From assembly GCA_013368315.1 (NCBI GenBank), contig JAACJM010000014.1:868001-932000 (forward strand): 64,000 bases of DNA, read 5' to 3'. This DNA comes from Tetrapyrgos nigripes. Lineage: Eukaryota; Basidiomycota; Agaricomycetes; Agaricales; Campanellaceae. Positions 10,182 through 24,650 of this stretch are shown in pieces (position 1 is the stretch's first letter; each line of letters begins with the position of its first letter). Both the position numbers and the translations under genes were made by a program. The notes below the pieces were generated by a model, which saw nothing but the letters and a program-made list of their open reading frames with translations, was not told the origin of the DNA and did no database searches.

Positions 10182-12811
10182 ATGAACAGACTTATACAGA
10201 AAATTGAAGTCGAGCATGAGCCGGGCTTGAGTTATTCGGAGATGTTTTTGTCTGTGAGTTTTTTAAACTCTTCTTTTTCTGTTTACTGATCCAGTCCTCT
10301 CCGATCCAAATCGTAATTGTAGAATGAGGACCTTAAACCCGTCCCGAAAGAAAGGCAACTATGGAGTCACCGAAACTTTGTGTTCTTGTGCGTCTTTTCC
10401 TCTCCTTCATCCTTCATTCTTCATCCTTCATTCCCTCATCTCAAACCTGGCACTCACTCTACCCGTGTATCCAGCTGGATAGCCGATTCCTTCAACGTCA
10501 ACACTTGGATGATCGCCTCATCCATGATTCAAGCTGGCCTATCCTGGTGGCAGGCCTGGATCTGTGTTTGGATTGGATACGGAATCGTCGCGCCTTTCAT
10601 CGTTTTGAACGCAAGACCAGGAGCCATTTACCATGTTACCTTTCCTGTCGTTGCACGAACTAGTTTTGGGCTTTATGGGAGTTTGTGGTGTACTTTTAAC
10701 CGAGGTGTCATGGCTTGGTGCGTCTTCAGTTTGACTTCTCTATGTACAAAGTTGGTTTTTGGCTGTCACTGACTATCTATACGTTTAGTGTATGGTATGG
10801 TGTTCAAGCGTCCATTGGAGGAAACTGTATGTTTGTGATGCTGAGAGCGATGTGGCCGAGTGTGAACAACATTCGTATGTTGTGCCTCTATCTTTCCGAG
10901 CATAATAGTCCTGAACCACAACTAGCAAACCACCTCCCCGCCTCCTCGGGAACGACTTCCAAAGACCTCATGGCGTTCTTCCTCTTCTGGTTAATCTCAT
11001 TGCCTGCAATTTGGTTCCCTATACACCAAATGTGTGTTCTGGTTCTAGTTTTTCCGTCTTGTGCTTTCTAGTTGAACGCCTACAGACGCCATCTCTTCAC
11101 AGCCAAAGCAATCATCACCCCCATCGCAGGAATAACTTTCTTCGTCTGGTGTATTGTCAAAGCGCATGGTGTAGGACCTATCATTCATCAACCCGGTACA
11201 TTGAAAAGTGGGGACGAACTAGGATGGGGTATTGTGGCCAATTTGATGAGCTGTATCAGCAACATGGTCACTCTTCTGACGTGAGCAAAAAAAAAAAAAC
11301 ATTGTTCTCCACCTTGAGTGCTAATCCCACTCTTTCTATCTCCCTTATTTGATACCACACAGTAATGCCCCAGACTTTTCCTCCCGAGCATCCACCCCAT
11401 CTGCCGCCATCCTCCCTCAACTGCTCTCTGTCCCCCTCACTTTCAGCATCGTAAGCTTTATGGGAATCATCGTATCCAGTTCGAGTACGATGATCTATAA
11501 CGAAACAATTTGGGATCCTATAAAGTTGTTGGACCGTTTCCTGGACGGAAGCCCTAGTTCGGCAACGAGATTTGGGGTTTGGTTCATTGCATTTGCTTTC
11601 ATCATTGCTCAGGTATGTACCTTTTTCTTTGAAAAGACGACGAATTTCCCTGACGTATCTTCTTAGCTCGGGTAAGATGTGTCATATCAACTCTCCAAGT
11701 TCGCTGGGGCCCGTTCTGACGTTTTGCTTCCCCACAGCACAAACATCTCGGCCAACTCCGTCAGCGCAGGGTGTGATTTGACTGCATTACTTCCGAGATT
11801 TATCGTGAGTCGGAGCTTCTGTTTTCACTTATTGGACTTCAAGGCTGATACAACCTACTCTTAAATTTTTACCGACCGTGTTTGACACTGCATGAATCCC
11901 ACCGCATAATCGGCGTAATCGTATGATCGACGCTGTGTCTGACGGACCAAAAGAACATCCGTAGAGGAGGTTACATCGCAGCTATCGTCGGCTTCTGTAT
12001 TCTTCCCTGGAAGCTACTGCAGTCAAGTAATGGATTTACGTCCTATCTTTCTGCTTACTCTGTCTTTTTGAGTTCAATTGCTGGGGTTATGGTACATCAT
12101 TGCTTTCAGCGTTCAGCGTTTCTGTTTTCATGGACTAATTGTTGCTTTTACAGCTAACTGAATACTACTTCATCCGGAGAGGACACTACAGAGTTGCAGA
12201 CCTTTACTCCACACGAAGAGATGGATGGTATTGGTATACATACGGGTTTAATTTCCGGTGCGTCCCTCTCTGCCTCTCTGTTCTCCTTCAAGTTTTCTGA
12301 CACAGATTATTTATTGGATCTGCAAACATTGTCTACGATACGGTGCAACATTAATACTCCAGTGCATATGCGGCCTACATCTCCGGTATTCTGATCAATG
12401 TCGTCGGGTTTGCAGGGGCTAGTAAGTCTCAGTGATCTGCATACCTTTTAACCGGGGATCCTGTCTATGATCAACCAACCCCCCCATCTTCCCCTTACCT
12501 TTCCTTCTCTCTCGTCTCGTGTACAACTTTTGCTCTGGTACTAACTGACAGCTGATTGAATAGCCGGACGTTCCGTCTCTTTGGCGGCGACACGTATCTA
12601 TCAAATGTCGTTCTTCACCGGATTTCTAGTATCCACAGTCATCTATCTGGTTCTCAATTGGGCATTCCCGGTTCCGGGCAGTCACTTTTCGAAATTCGAA
12701 GAAGTGGATCTTTCTGAATTCTCCGAGTCGGAGCCGTCGGTTGGAGACGGAGTTAGCAGTTATTCTGGGGAAGAGGGGAAAAAGGGTCCTGATGATTCTT
12801 TTGGGCCTTAG
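10182..12811 (+). CDS. NCS1 nucleobase/allantoin-type permease, 13 exons
   Basis: This is a nucleobase-cation-symport-1 transporter of the fungal Fur/Dal plasma-membrane type, importing uracil, uridine, allantoin or a related base with protons. Exons: 10182-10253, 10323-10387, 10475-10717, 10789-10874, 10926-11031, 11086-11280, 11363-11612, 11667-11671, 11738-11804, 11954-12091, 12154-12257, 12363-12421, 12564-12811. All phases close, giving 545 aa. Family hallmarks are [20 protein letters not shown] early, the Gly-rich [46 protein letters not shown] and the N-F-R-A-Y-A-A-Y-I block near the end. QLGTN can only be built by including a 5-nt exon (CTCGG). The residue after SVSAG is Cys where many Fur proteins have Asn, which could affect specificity. 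About 12 membrane segments are expected. The acidic C-tail (EFSESEPS) could carry trafficking signals. Substrate is not predictable from sequence alone. Confidence 0.92.
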
Positions 12812-13141
12812 CTGGATTGGAGCTTTGTATTGAACTTATTACTGCTTGCTTATTTTTGTAACCCTAACCAAATGAATGAAAGAGTAGCCTGTACCACATC
12901 GTTAGTGGCCAACGGAGTCAGGCTGGTGAGTCTGATGATGACAGTATGCATGAAGATCCTTGTCAGTGCGAGTTTCTTCAGCAACAGTCTAATCGTCTAA
13001 AGACAAAACTCGTCATGAAAACGCTGTAATACAAGATTTATTCTACCAGACTAGCGTACAAGCAACCATACATGCAGATAGATACATGAAAACTAGAGTA
13101 CACCTCGCTTTTCCAGCTAGACCTTCTATTAATCCTAAATC

Positions 13142-15226
<2,085 letters not shown>

Positions 15227-15524
15227 TCAAGGTAGGCCTGTTCGCGACAGAATGTGAAAAGTTGTTCTTGGAACACGAGACGAATAGCTGCCTTGAGACT
15301 GTTTGCAGAGTTTTGTCGATGATTAGAGGAGAGAGGAGTCTTACATCAGCGCTCAGTCGCGTCTTGTTTTTCGCGCCAAGCTCAAAACGTACACTACAGA
15401 ACATGATACAGAAATTTAAAGTACTGGCTACTGAGACAAAGTATCTTACAGACAGCTGTCACCTCAAAATTACAAGAACAGTACAAGTTCTGCCAGAATT
15501 ATTTTCTTCAAATCCTTCCCTTTT

Positions 15525-18500
15525 TCAGTCATCTTCCGCAGACCCATTCGAATCGCCTTCTATATCGACATCATCTTCACCTTCTATCCTTATGCCCAAA
15601 ATCCCTCCATAAGGTTGTTTGTCCTTCATCCACCTTCCCCATAACACATCAACCCGACAAAGTCCTAAAGCAGTTGCAGATGCAAGCATCCCTGATGCCG
15701 CGGGTCCATTTCCGCTATTCCAGCTAACCTTTTGAACCCCTACTTCTCGTGGCCAAACCCCGGTACTGCCCGCTGTCGTTTTACCTGCTTCTCTGTGTTT
15801 TTGTCCAGAACGTGCTGTTGGGCGGTCTTGCGTTTCCTGTGGATCAGACTTAGCAAAAGAAGGGGAAAGGAACAGAGAGAACAACTCACCTGAGGTAAAA
15901 ATCTCTCCAATATACGAGACTCTTTCAGACTACGACTGTAATCGAGATGATAGATTTTGTGCACAAAGAACGGCTTTGTAGAGAAAATCATTTTGCTATC
16001 TCCAAATGCGAGCAATTTTACAACTTACTACCGAACCGCCCCTTCGAGTGGACCTCAACATATTTGTAGTCGTACACGTCCCATCAGCAGCACCAACAGC
16101 AAGTTGCGGGTGGTAATCACAAGCACTGACACTCTAACACGGCGAAATCAGTATTATGGCTTTTGGACAATGCAGTGAACGCATAGTACTGAATTAGCAC
16201 ACATACCCATACCGGACCCTGAGGCTCCATAAGCATATGCCCTCTACCCAACATCCTAGGCGAAACAGAATACGCCTTCACAATGTTCTCATGATCAATC
16301 GTAACAGGCCCTCCTCCAAAGGTTGGGTATGCCATAGTATTAATGACATCTGTATGTCGAGAGTCAAAAACGTCATTTCAACTAAACAACCAAAATAGAG
16401 TCTCACCTCGAGTCCGATTCATAACAGATCCACGACCTTCCCTAATATCCGCCAAACACTCTATACCGTCATAACCACCACTGGCAATAACCGTTGGGTT
16501 TTCATCTATTCGGGGTTTTCCAGAGGGATAGCTAGGCGGTGCTCTGATCCATGAGAGGGCCCGGATCGCAGACTGGTGAAGGGTGAGGTAGTGTGTGGGG
16601 AGAAGGTCTGTGATAGGTTCCGCAACTACAAAAATGGAAAGATTTCAGATTCCTGAAGTCACGACGCAGGAAGATGCTTACGGGTCTCTTTCACTTGTTT
16701 CAGAGCGTTACCAATATCATAGACAGCAACTACACCTAGACAAAATCAGAGGAATTTGAGTTTTTGGCTGGACCCAAACGAACGGAAAGACTGGCCGTTG
16801 GTAGTACCAACGGCGATCACTTCACTGTTTGCCCAATCGAGGGCCCAGCAACAAGCTTCCTCTAGCTCTATCCTCAATATTGGATCGGGGATTTTGACTA
16901 CGACATATGCACGTTAGCTCTTTGTACCTTGCAAAACGATTACACATGACATACCAACTACAGGCTCCTTACCATCGTAGCCAGGCGGTGTGACATCTTC
17001 AGGTAATGGAATGACAAACACAGAGAACGAGCCATCTTCAAATGTCCCTGATAGCAGACCTAACTTCCTCGGCGTCTCTGAATCTTGCGAGAGCTATTGG
17101 ATTCATTGTGTCAAATCACCTTCCAGGAATGAATGTCATGACTCACAGAAGAATTAGATGGCAGTGGGCACCATTTGAGTTCATGAGCCGGCCCAGAATC
17201 GATGCAAACGATCATTTCGCATTTCATTTGGCCAGGGTCTGCTCCAGAAGAAAAGGTTGGCGCCTGAGCAGCATCATCAACGGTGGAAGCAGTGCTGGTC
17301 GGACTGAAACTCCAAATTTGAATGCATGCAGGAGATGGGCGTGTAACACGGATCCCAATTTCAGGAGAATGAGATGCAGAGGGGAAAGGAGCAACAGCGA
17401 GATATTGCTTGTATGAACATGCTGTAAAAAAAGCGAAGAAAGAGACGTTAGACTAGCAGAGATGCATACAAACAATACCGAACCTGGTCTATCATCGACA
17501 TGAATTGGACACCAATCCAGGCTCCAGACTGGAGCACCTGCATTGAAGACGTGTGCAAAACATCCTGGTATGAGATCCCCTAAATTTTACGAGGTCATTG
17601 AGAGGCTATGACGAGTTCATGGAACCACAGACCCATCTTTAATGTCTGAAACATATTCATCTCTACACGCGTCTGAGAGCCGAAAGGACCAAGAGAGCAT
17701 GCTACGGGTGGTGGAGGCCTCAAGTTCCCTTCCTCTGTAGTCACATCATGTGAAGGCAAATATGACGCAGCCTTCCTGTAGACAGCAAACTTAGAAAAGC
17801 GCAGAATATGAGACAAGCGAAGAGCGTACACACTCTGCGTCCAGGGGTTCCCACTTCTGAATCGGAATGTGTCCATGAACTTTTGGTCTGCGCTGTGCTT
17901 CGGTCTCGCCTGGTTCAATAGCTTCCTTGAACCATGCCCGATCCTCTACCAGCTCCCACAGAGGCCCTGTTCCTACATTATAGCCCCAAGCTTTGCTGAC
18001 ACGGTCTGTAACCCTTTCATTGGCGGTGAAATTGTTAGTAAGGAGTAATTTTGTAGGCCCGAATAGAATGGGAGGTGAAGAAAGTCGTTCGACGCGTCCT
18101 GGGATGAAATTGAGCGGGACAGCACGGTGTCGGTGATGAACACTCGGAGTCGGTAGAGCGTACATCTGACGTCGAAACATCCCTGTAAAGGTAGATGTCC
18201 GCGACACCGACGGACCTACGGAGCTGACCACAGTGTTTTTAGCTTTGGCCTTGTCCTTGGGTGCTGCTGCAGGTTTTAAAGGTTTGCGAGAGATCACTCT
18301 GATCGACGTGAGTTCCTCATCAGAAGTTACTAGTTCGTCTCTTTCGGAGATTTCTTCGCTATCTTCGTTTTCGTCGTTCTCTTCTGCATCCCGTCCGCGC
18401 TTCTTCTTTGGAGCCTCTTTCTCCGGGTCAAAATCGCTACCACTGCTTTCCATGTCGTCGTCGACAACCTGCACAGAGGGAACAGACGAAGGCCTTTCCT

Positions 18501-18576
18501 CTTTATCGTCCGTATCAAACCCGGCCATGACAGAGTAGTTTGGTTTTGAGTTCCTTGGTCGAAGTTGGCGTGCCAT
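15525..18576 (-). CDS. WD40 protein resembling TFIIIC subunit tau91/GTF3C2
   Basis: This is a multi-exon gene, probably about 750-800 aa. Exons I can close by phase: 17834-18576, 17633-17775, 17484-17579, 17147-17421, 16973-17093, 16796-16897, 16682-16735, 16407-16625, 16207-16349, about 16040-16133, then about 15894-16020 and 15525-15838. The junction near 16,030-16,060 is unresolved. The N-terminus is acidic and basic low complexity (DDDMESSGSDFD, KKKRGRDAEEND), followed by a conserved block and a beta-propeller with WSLDWCP, LKWCPL, WALDW, ALSWIRAP, VIASGGYDG and ACDYHP. The repeated W-x(2)-W-C-P pattern resembles the TFIIIC subunit Tfc6/GTF3C2, which helps recruit RNA polymerase III to tRNA genes. 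The intron at 16736-16795 has a GC rather than GT donor. WD40 is firm; the TFIIIC identity is inference. Confidence 0.7.
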
Positions 18577-19318
18577 ATTGATGCTAGCCTATTCTGGTTT
18601 TCAGCCCTATTCAAACGAATGAAGAGAGATGTGCGCGTGAGACTTTCCTTGGGTTACTTGGGCCTCAACGCGTGCTATGTACTGTCCTCCCCGGCCTCAA
18701 CCTGCGACCACACCCAGCAGCAACCAATATTCTGTGGCCAAAATTTAGTTCGAAAAGGTCAAGTTTTCGGCGACGAGGAACAAAAGGTTTTCGTGCTTCG
18801 GAAATTTATCAAAAATGAGTCGAGCCAATCGGGTATCGGGCCGCTTGTCGAGGCTTCAGAAATTTAAAGTTTTCGAATCCGTTTCCGAGACCCAGATGAT
18901 GTTTCCTAACTTCTGGCCACGGAATATTGGTTGCTGCTGGGTGCGAATTCCCAAATGCCTTGGAAAACGTGCAGCAAGTTAAAGTTGCATACATCAGACT
19001 GTCAATGAACACGCAAAAACTGACGACAGTACAAGCTGCTAACACGATATATGACGTCGACACGTTTACTTTAAAGTGACATACTACTGTGTTGCGCTTC
19101 GGGATCTTTCTAGTTAACCGTCGCCATCAGACCTGGGCGCCTGGGCGCCTGAGCAGTAAAGCCTGCATAATCATCATGATGGATACACGCAGCGGCATGA
19201 GTCTACATACATTAAGTTACCAACCACCGACATAGTGCCCTAGAATACAACAAGCATCGTCAATTTATCATAATATAACATGAACGCTGTTGCCGCCACC
19301 TGCCTAATATGCAGGCCG
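18577..19318. other. Intergenic region
   Basis: Between two minus-strand genes: the promoter of the WD40 gene and the 3' region of the bHLH gene. There is a short direct repeat of CTGGGCGC near 19,134. I see no coding sequence. Confidence 0.5.
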
Positions 19319-22300
19319 TTATTCTCCTTCATCGTCCTCTTCCATCACGGGCTCGGTCACATCCGTCTGTACCGCTATCCTCTGCTGATAATTCAGCATC
19401 TCAACCGCATCTATATCCCTGTCTAGATCAAACTCTTCCTCCCCAAATTCCATTCCAACCTCAGATTCGTTAAGCCTATTCCGCAAGTTCACAACTTCCC
19501 TCCTCAACCTCAAAATCTCCTCGTCTCTTCTCTCCACTCTCCCTTTCAACACCCTGATGTACTCGTTCCCACAGATCAGCAATTGCAGCTTGCTGACGCC
19601 CTTGTTGGGTCCATCTCCACCCGACTTCGGTGGTCCTCGAGGAGGAAGCGCACCAGGCAACAGACTCGCTTTAGCTACAGCCAGGAACCCAACCCCTGAA
19701 CCATCATCTTGCGCCGGATTATTAGGATCCGTTGGTAATGGGATAGGCGGCAATAGACCGCGGAGATCATCAAAAGTGGTTTTCAGTGAATCCCTTCTCT
19801 TCTGTTCGGCTGCTTTATGCGACGTTTTACGAACTTGGAGGGGTATAGCGGGTGCGGGCAGCTGATGATGACTCGATGAAGACGAAGATGGCTGCATAGA
19901 TGAGGAATTGGAAGGGAAGATAGGACTGGCTGTAGATTCGCATTGGGAGTCGTGTTTTTGTTTTGAAAGAAATAGACATGTGATGCAACCATTTTAGATA
20001 CCATCCACGAACGTTCGTCAGAAGCAATGAGCGAGGTGAACAATCAGACCTAACCAAGCGATGAAACATTGAGATTATCACTCACCAGGTAGTATTGTTT
20101 TCAATACAGTACCCACACCTGAAGACGCCGCGGTGCTTGAGGCAGTAGCAGCCTTGCGAGTAGATCTCCGTGTAGTCACACCACCACTTTCCTTAACATT
20201 GGAGACAACATCCATTTCTTTTTGTTTCCCCGCGGCCCTCCCACCTCTTCCTTTCCCAGCGACTCCAGCTTTGGAACTTGATGCATTCGACGAATCTGGT
20301 GGGACATTTGGCGAGAAGTCCATGTTGGTGGAAGGAAGAGATGGTTCCGGTAATCCGGAAGTAGCAGACTCCATCCCTGGAGTTGCTATCGGCGTCTGCG
20401 ATGCCCCTGATGCTAAACCGTTTCCTCTTCCAGATCGCATATTCATGATACTTGCAGGCGTGACCGGCATCAGCGGCGGTCCCATCTGCGGTCCCGTCTG
20501 TGACGTATTTGTCGACGAGTTGTCCACCGAAGGCGTAGAAGGTGCAGCAGGGGGAGGCATGGACAAATCCACTGGAGAAGGCGAATCCCCAACAACATTC
20601 CCAGCGTTGTTATTAGCATTTCCCCCGTTCATTCCAGAAGACGATCCAAAATATCCACTATTTGACACAGCCCCCAAATGCCCGCTACCAGGAGTCCCAA
20701 ACACTGCAGAAAACATCGGGCTGCTGTTCATCATCGCTTGATTGTTCATCACATCCACCCTTCTATTTGACCCAGCTGAAGGATTGACACCTTTCATCAA
20801 TGGTGTAGACGTGGTAGACCTCGACCCTTTCCTAGGCCCTCCTCTCTTTGAAGCAGACGAAGGACCCACTAAAGGACTCTGCGAAATGGACATCTGCCTT
20901 TTCCTGCTAGGCATGCTATCACCACCAGCTGAAGTAGAGCTATCAGCCATTGTAGGACTGGCAGAGCGTTTCTGCCCTTGGCTGAACGGCTGTTGAGTGA
21001 ATTGTTGTTGCTGAGCGTGATGACGGTGATAGGGCTGTACCCTTCCAGAAGACCCGCCCATTTCAGCACCTAACCAAGGACTGGTCAAAGGCGAGACGTC
21101 AAAATCTAATTCAGCGGGAAGGGGAGTCACAGGTGTCGAGAGCTGGTGAGAAAAGGCATTATTGGAATTGGACGAATTGGCGAATCCAGTAACGGGATTT
21201 CCGAAAGCGAGATGGGCTGGGGCAGAGCTCGTTCCCCTATTCGACAGATAGTAATCATGTCCTCGCGAACTGTTCGATGTAATCGAGAACCCAGATGAAA
21301 GCGAGGGTGAGGAGGGCGGAAAATCAGTGTTTAGATGGAGATTAGCAGAATTGGTGTGATACTGCGAGGTAAGGTAGGGGGACGAATGTTGTGATCCACG
21401 AGCAGGATTCTGTGGGTCAAAGGAACGGGATGGATATGGGTTCTGCGCATGCGTCGGATGTGGCCTTGTATTCTGCTTAGTGTCTTCAGAAAATGAACTA
21501 TTTCGCGGTACATGCTGTTGCGACTGAGACCCGGACGCAGACATTGGCGTTAGTGGCGGTAACTGATCCATGTCAGCATCACTGTCCACCCCGGTCCCTG
21601 TCGTGGCGCCGAAAATAGGAGTGTGTGTAGCAGACATGGAGTGGTTTGGAGTCTGTTGGTAGTTGGAGGAAGGATAATTCCGCGTAGAGCTTGAAGTGCA
21701 TGTCCCCATGTCGTCGATATCAATACTTTCTAGCCCAGCATTCTCCATTTCACTGTAGTTGAGGATCATGGGGGAGACGAACTCAATTGGAACGGGAGAA
21801 TCGGAGGCACGTAGCTCTGTCGAGGAACCTGCTCGGTATTTACGAAATTAAGTGAAAACGTCAAAAAAAAACATGCATAAGCCAATATTTAGGTCACCGA
21901 CGCACCTGGAGTTGGTAGACCATATCGGCCTGCTCTCGAGTTCTGCTCTTGAGTTGTAGGGTCAGATGAGTTATGCTGGGCATGGACAGCGGCCGACTTG
22001 GATTGACGCTGGGGATTAGATATGGCAGCGATTGCTTGGGAAGTGAAGTTGGGGTTCACATTTTGAGAGGTCGAATTAATGATGGCCATCTGAGACCAAA
22101 GTCAGGAAAGACCAAAGACGAGAAATTTGATTTTACACACCTGTTGTTGGAATATCTGATCCTGCAACTGCTGTAGTTGTTGTAATTGAGCAAGTTTGAC
22201 CTGTTCCAGGAGTAATTGCTGGCTCACTCCCTCCCCAGAAGTACCTCCACTTGTGGAAGATGCGGGCTGGTCGATACCTTGCAGCGCTGCTATCACTCCA

Positions 22301-22962
22301 CCCATACCCATATTACCGGTATTCGGAGTGAGGAAATTAAGATTAGGCTGAGAGCTGGCGGGGAGTTGTGAAGGAAAAGAGAAGGAGTTGCCTACACCCG
22401 AGTCGAGGCCAATATTGGTGAAAAAGGGGGAAAGGGAAAAACTGGGAACATCCTGCGTGGCATTCTCGGATGAGGATCTATGATTTGTCCCTGTAGTTCT
22501 GTTGCTCGGTTTCGCGTCAGAAGCGGAGGAGTTGGAGTGATTGGTCCCTTCACCCTGGATGGATTGCTGCGAGTGGTCCACGGAATTCGAATTGGCTTCT
22601 ACCTCCACTGCTCCTGTCCCTGCCGTTGTTTCCATATGGTCCATCCTGTTCGGGGAAAGCGAATCTCGGTTCAGATTGAGCGTAGAGAAAGCCTCAGTTG
22701 GAAGAGGGCTGAGATCTGGAGACCTCGCAGTGTGGTCTTTTTGGAAGAGCTGGAAAGTTTCTTCTTCGACCGAGGATGACTCGTCAACGACGTAGGCGGG
22801 AAAGCGGTTATCAATGGGGCTGTTGTCGACGTTTTGGGTAGTCTGGAAGTGATGGTAGTGGTAAGAACTAGGGTCGGATAGATTCTGAGTATGGGTATTG
22901 TAGCGAGTGGCGGGATATTCAGCGTGGGACGAATACCGGCCCTTTCGTCCGTACGAGTCCAT
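19319..22962 (-). CDS. Large bHLH transcription factor
   Basis: Four exons on the minus strand (22141-22962, 21906-22089, 20086-21828, 19319-19929) close in phase to 1,119 aa. The bHLH domain lies near the C terminus. The basic region is KTSHKAAEQKRRDSLKTTF, with His (about 954), Glu (958) and Arg (961-962) at the positions that specify CACGTG in class-B factors. Helix 1 continues DDLRGLLPPI, the loop is long and Pro/Gly-rich (about 60 residues), and helix 2 begins KLQLLICGNEYI. It is followed by a heptad-like Arg/Glu-rich coiled coil (RRDEEILRLRREVVNLRNRL), so the protein probably dimerises as a bHLH-zipper. The first 900 residues are Ser/Asn/Pro-rich with Gln-rich patches (LAQLQQLQQLQDQIFQQQ), typical of activation regions. 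Target genes are unknown. The paired CACGTG sites at 7286-7331 are the kind of site it could bind. Confidence 0.88.
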
Positions 22963-24580
22963 TTAGATTGCTACGCGCGAGTTCCTCTCTAGTTGCTGTC
23001 CAGGGTTATGCGTAGAAAAGAAGTTGAAAGTACGTCTTCTGATGTACCTCTGGTAAAAAATTAGCGGGAGAGATCGGATGCGAGACGCGTTGGATACGTG
23101 CTGTCTTTGCACGTTGCCCCTTGCAAGGCTCTCTTTTTGGAGAGATCGAATCATCGATATGGCCTACTCCTGGCCAAAAAAATATCGGATTTTTTTATAG
23201 CATTTTATCGATAGGCTGCGGCTGTTGGATAGGATCAATGGTTTCTTCGTTATAATTCCGGGGGCACGCATTCCTACTTGCTTGCAGTTACATATACACG
23301 CCGAAAATACAAAAATATCCGCTCGGCAGAAAGGCGTACAGAAACACATTTTTGTACAGAAACATCTTATATCAGTACAATAATGTCATCTATCCGTCGA
23401 GCAGATATTTTTGTCCTTTCGGCGTGATAGCTATCTTGGGATGGTTAACGTTCTACTCAGCTTGGACAAACGTGCAGCCCTAGCGATACTTCTCATCAGT
23501 CGATCAATCTGGCTAGGAATAGAAATTAACGGGATGTCCGCGTCTCCGATTCCGAACCTTTTTTTGTCTCTTTCACCCAGTGAGTAAGTAAACCTAATAA
23601 ATGATAAGGTCCTATTATTCTGAACTGACAGCGTGGATTGAAGAACTGTGGATAAATGATTTGATCCGAAGCTCTTGCAGATGTCTTTTTCCTGTGACTC
23701 AGCTTTAAACCCTGATCCAGTCCTGGCTATCGTGACTCTAGTTTCCGAACTTAGCTAGTCCTCGTCGTTCATCGGGCAGGTTACTTATGCGTCGTGATTC
23801 ATAAGTACCTGAACCTTAACGTGCGAGGCGAGAATATTCTGAAGCTCATCCGGATATATCCAAATTTCTTGCAATCGTACTTATCGAATATATCCCGTGT
23901 ACTCTGAGTCTTGTGTGAGCTGATACTAATAGACCGATGCAAGCCATTAGTACTGTAGCCTAGTAGCTAATAGGTAGCCCGCGTGATTAGGGGCCGGCAA
24001 TTTTTGGCTGGCTTTGTTGAATTTTGTTGAATTTGTCATCGTTGACTTCCTCTTCGCTTCCAGAGCCCATATCGCCTCACTTTCAATGCAACCCGATACC
24101 TAATAGAGTCTGCCATGCCCACCAAGTATCAGCAACATTTAGAAGGCCCGTTCGCTCATCACTCCCGAGGGCTGCAGTCTGGCAACCAGGCCACGCAAGC
24201 TTCAATGTATGGGAAGCAGTAAGCATTAGGTCGACACACCTTAGTCTAGTTTTTTAGGCGTAGATGAATATCAATTTGTAAACAGCAACCTGCCTCAAAT
24301 GCATGTGTCATACTTGCACACGCCGTTCGACACTCAGAGACGTGCATAGGCGCTGAAGCTTTTTACCCGTTCTTTCCGTTGACGTACCACAGGGCGCCCG
24401 CTGCAAGGAACCCGGCATTGGGAGCCGGACTACTTCTCTGATATTGTCTATCTGACAATTCTGCCGAGTCTAGATGGATATCAGAGCAGTGAATGGCTTT
24501 TCCTTAAAACACCGGGCATCCGGGGGGATACCTTGCGATACCAGCGATCCATAGGTATTTCTCACTGTCATTTTTCATCG
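22963..24580. other. Divergent intergenic region
   Basis: About 1.6 kb between the bHLH gene (-) and the glycosyltransferase gene (+). It should hold both promoters. I find no convincing coding sequence or RNA gene. Confidence 0.5.
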
Positions 24581-24588
24581 TATATAAG
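24581..24588 (+). promoter_or_regulatory. TATA box (TATATAAG) of glycosyltransferase gene
   Basis: TATATAAG lies 70 nt upstream of the start codon at 24651, the expected distance for a fungal gene with a short 5' leader. Confidence 0.65.
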
Positions 24589-24650
24589 CACTGACCTTTA
24601 TACGAGTAGTTATCAAGCAAACCCTCAGAGATTGCACTCCAGCAGTCAAG

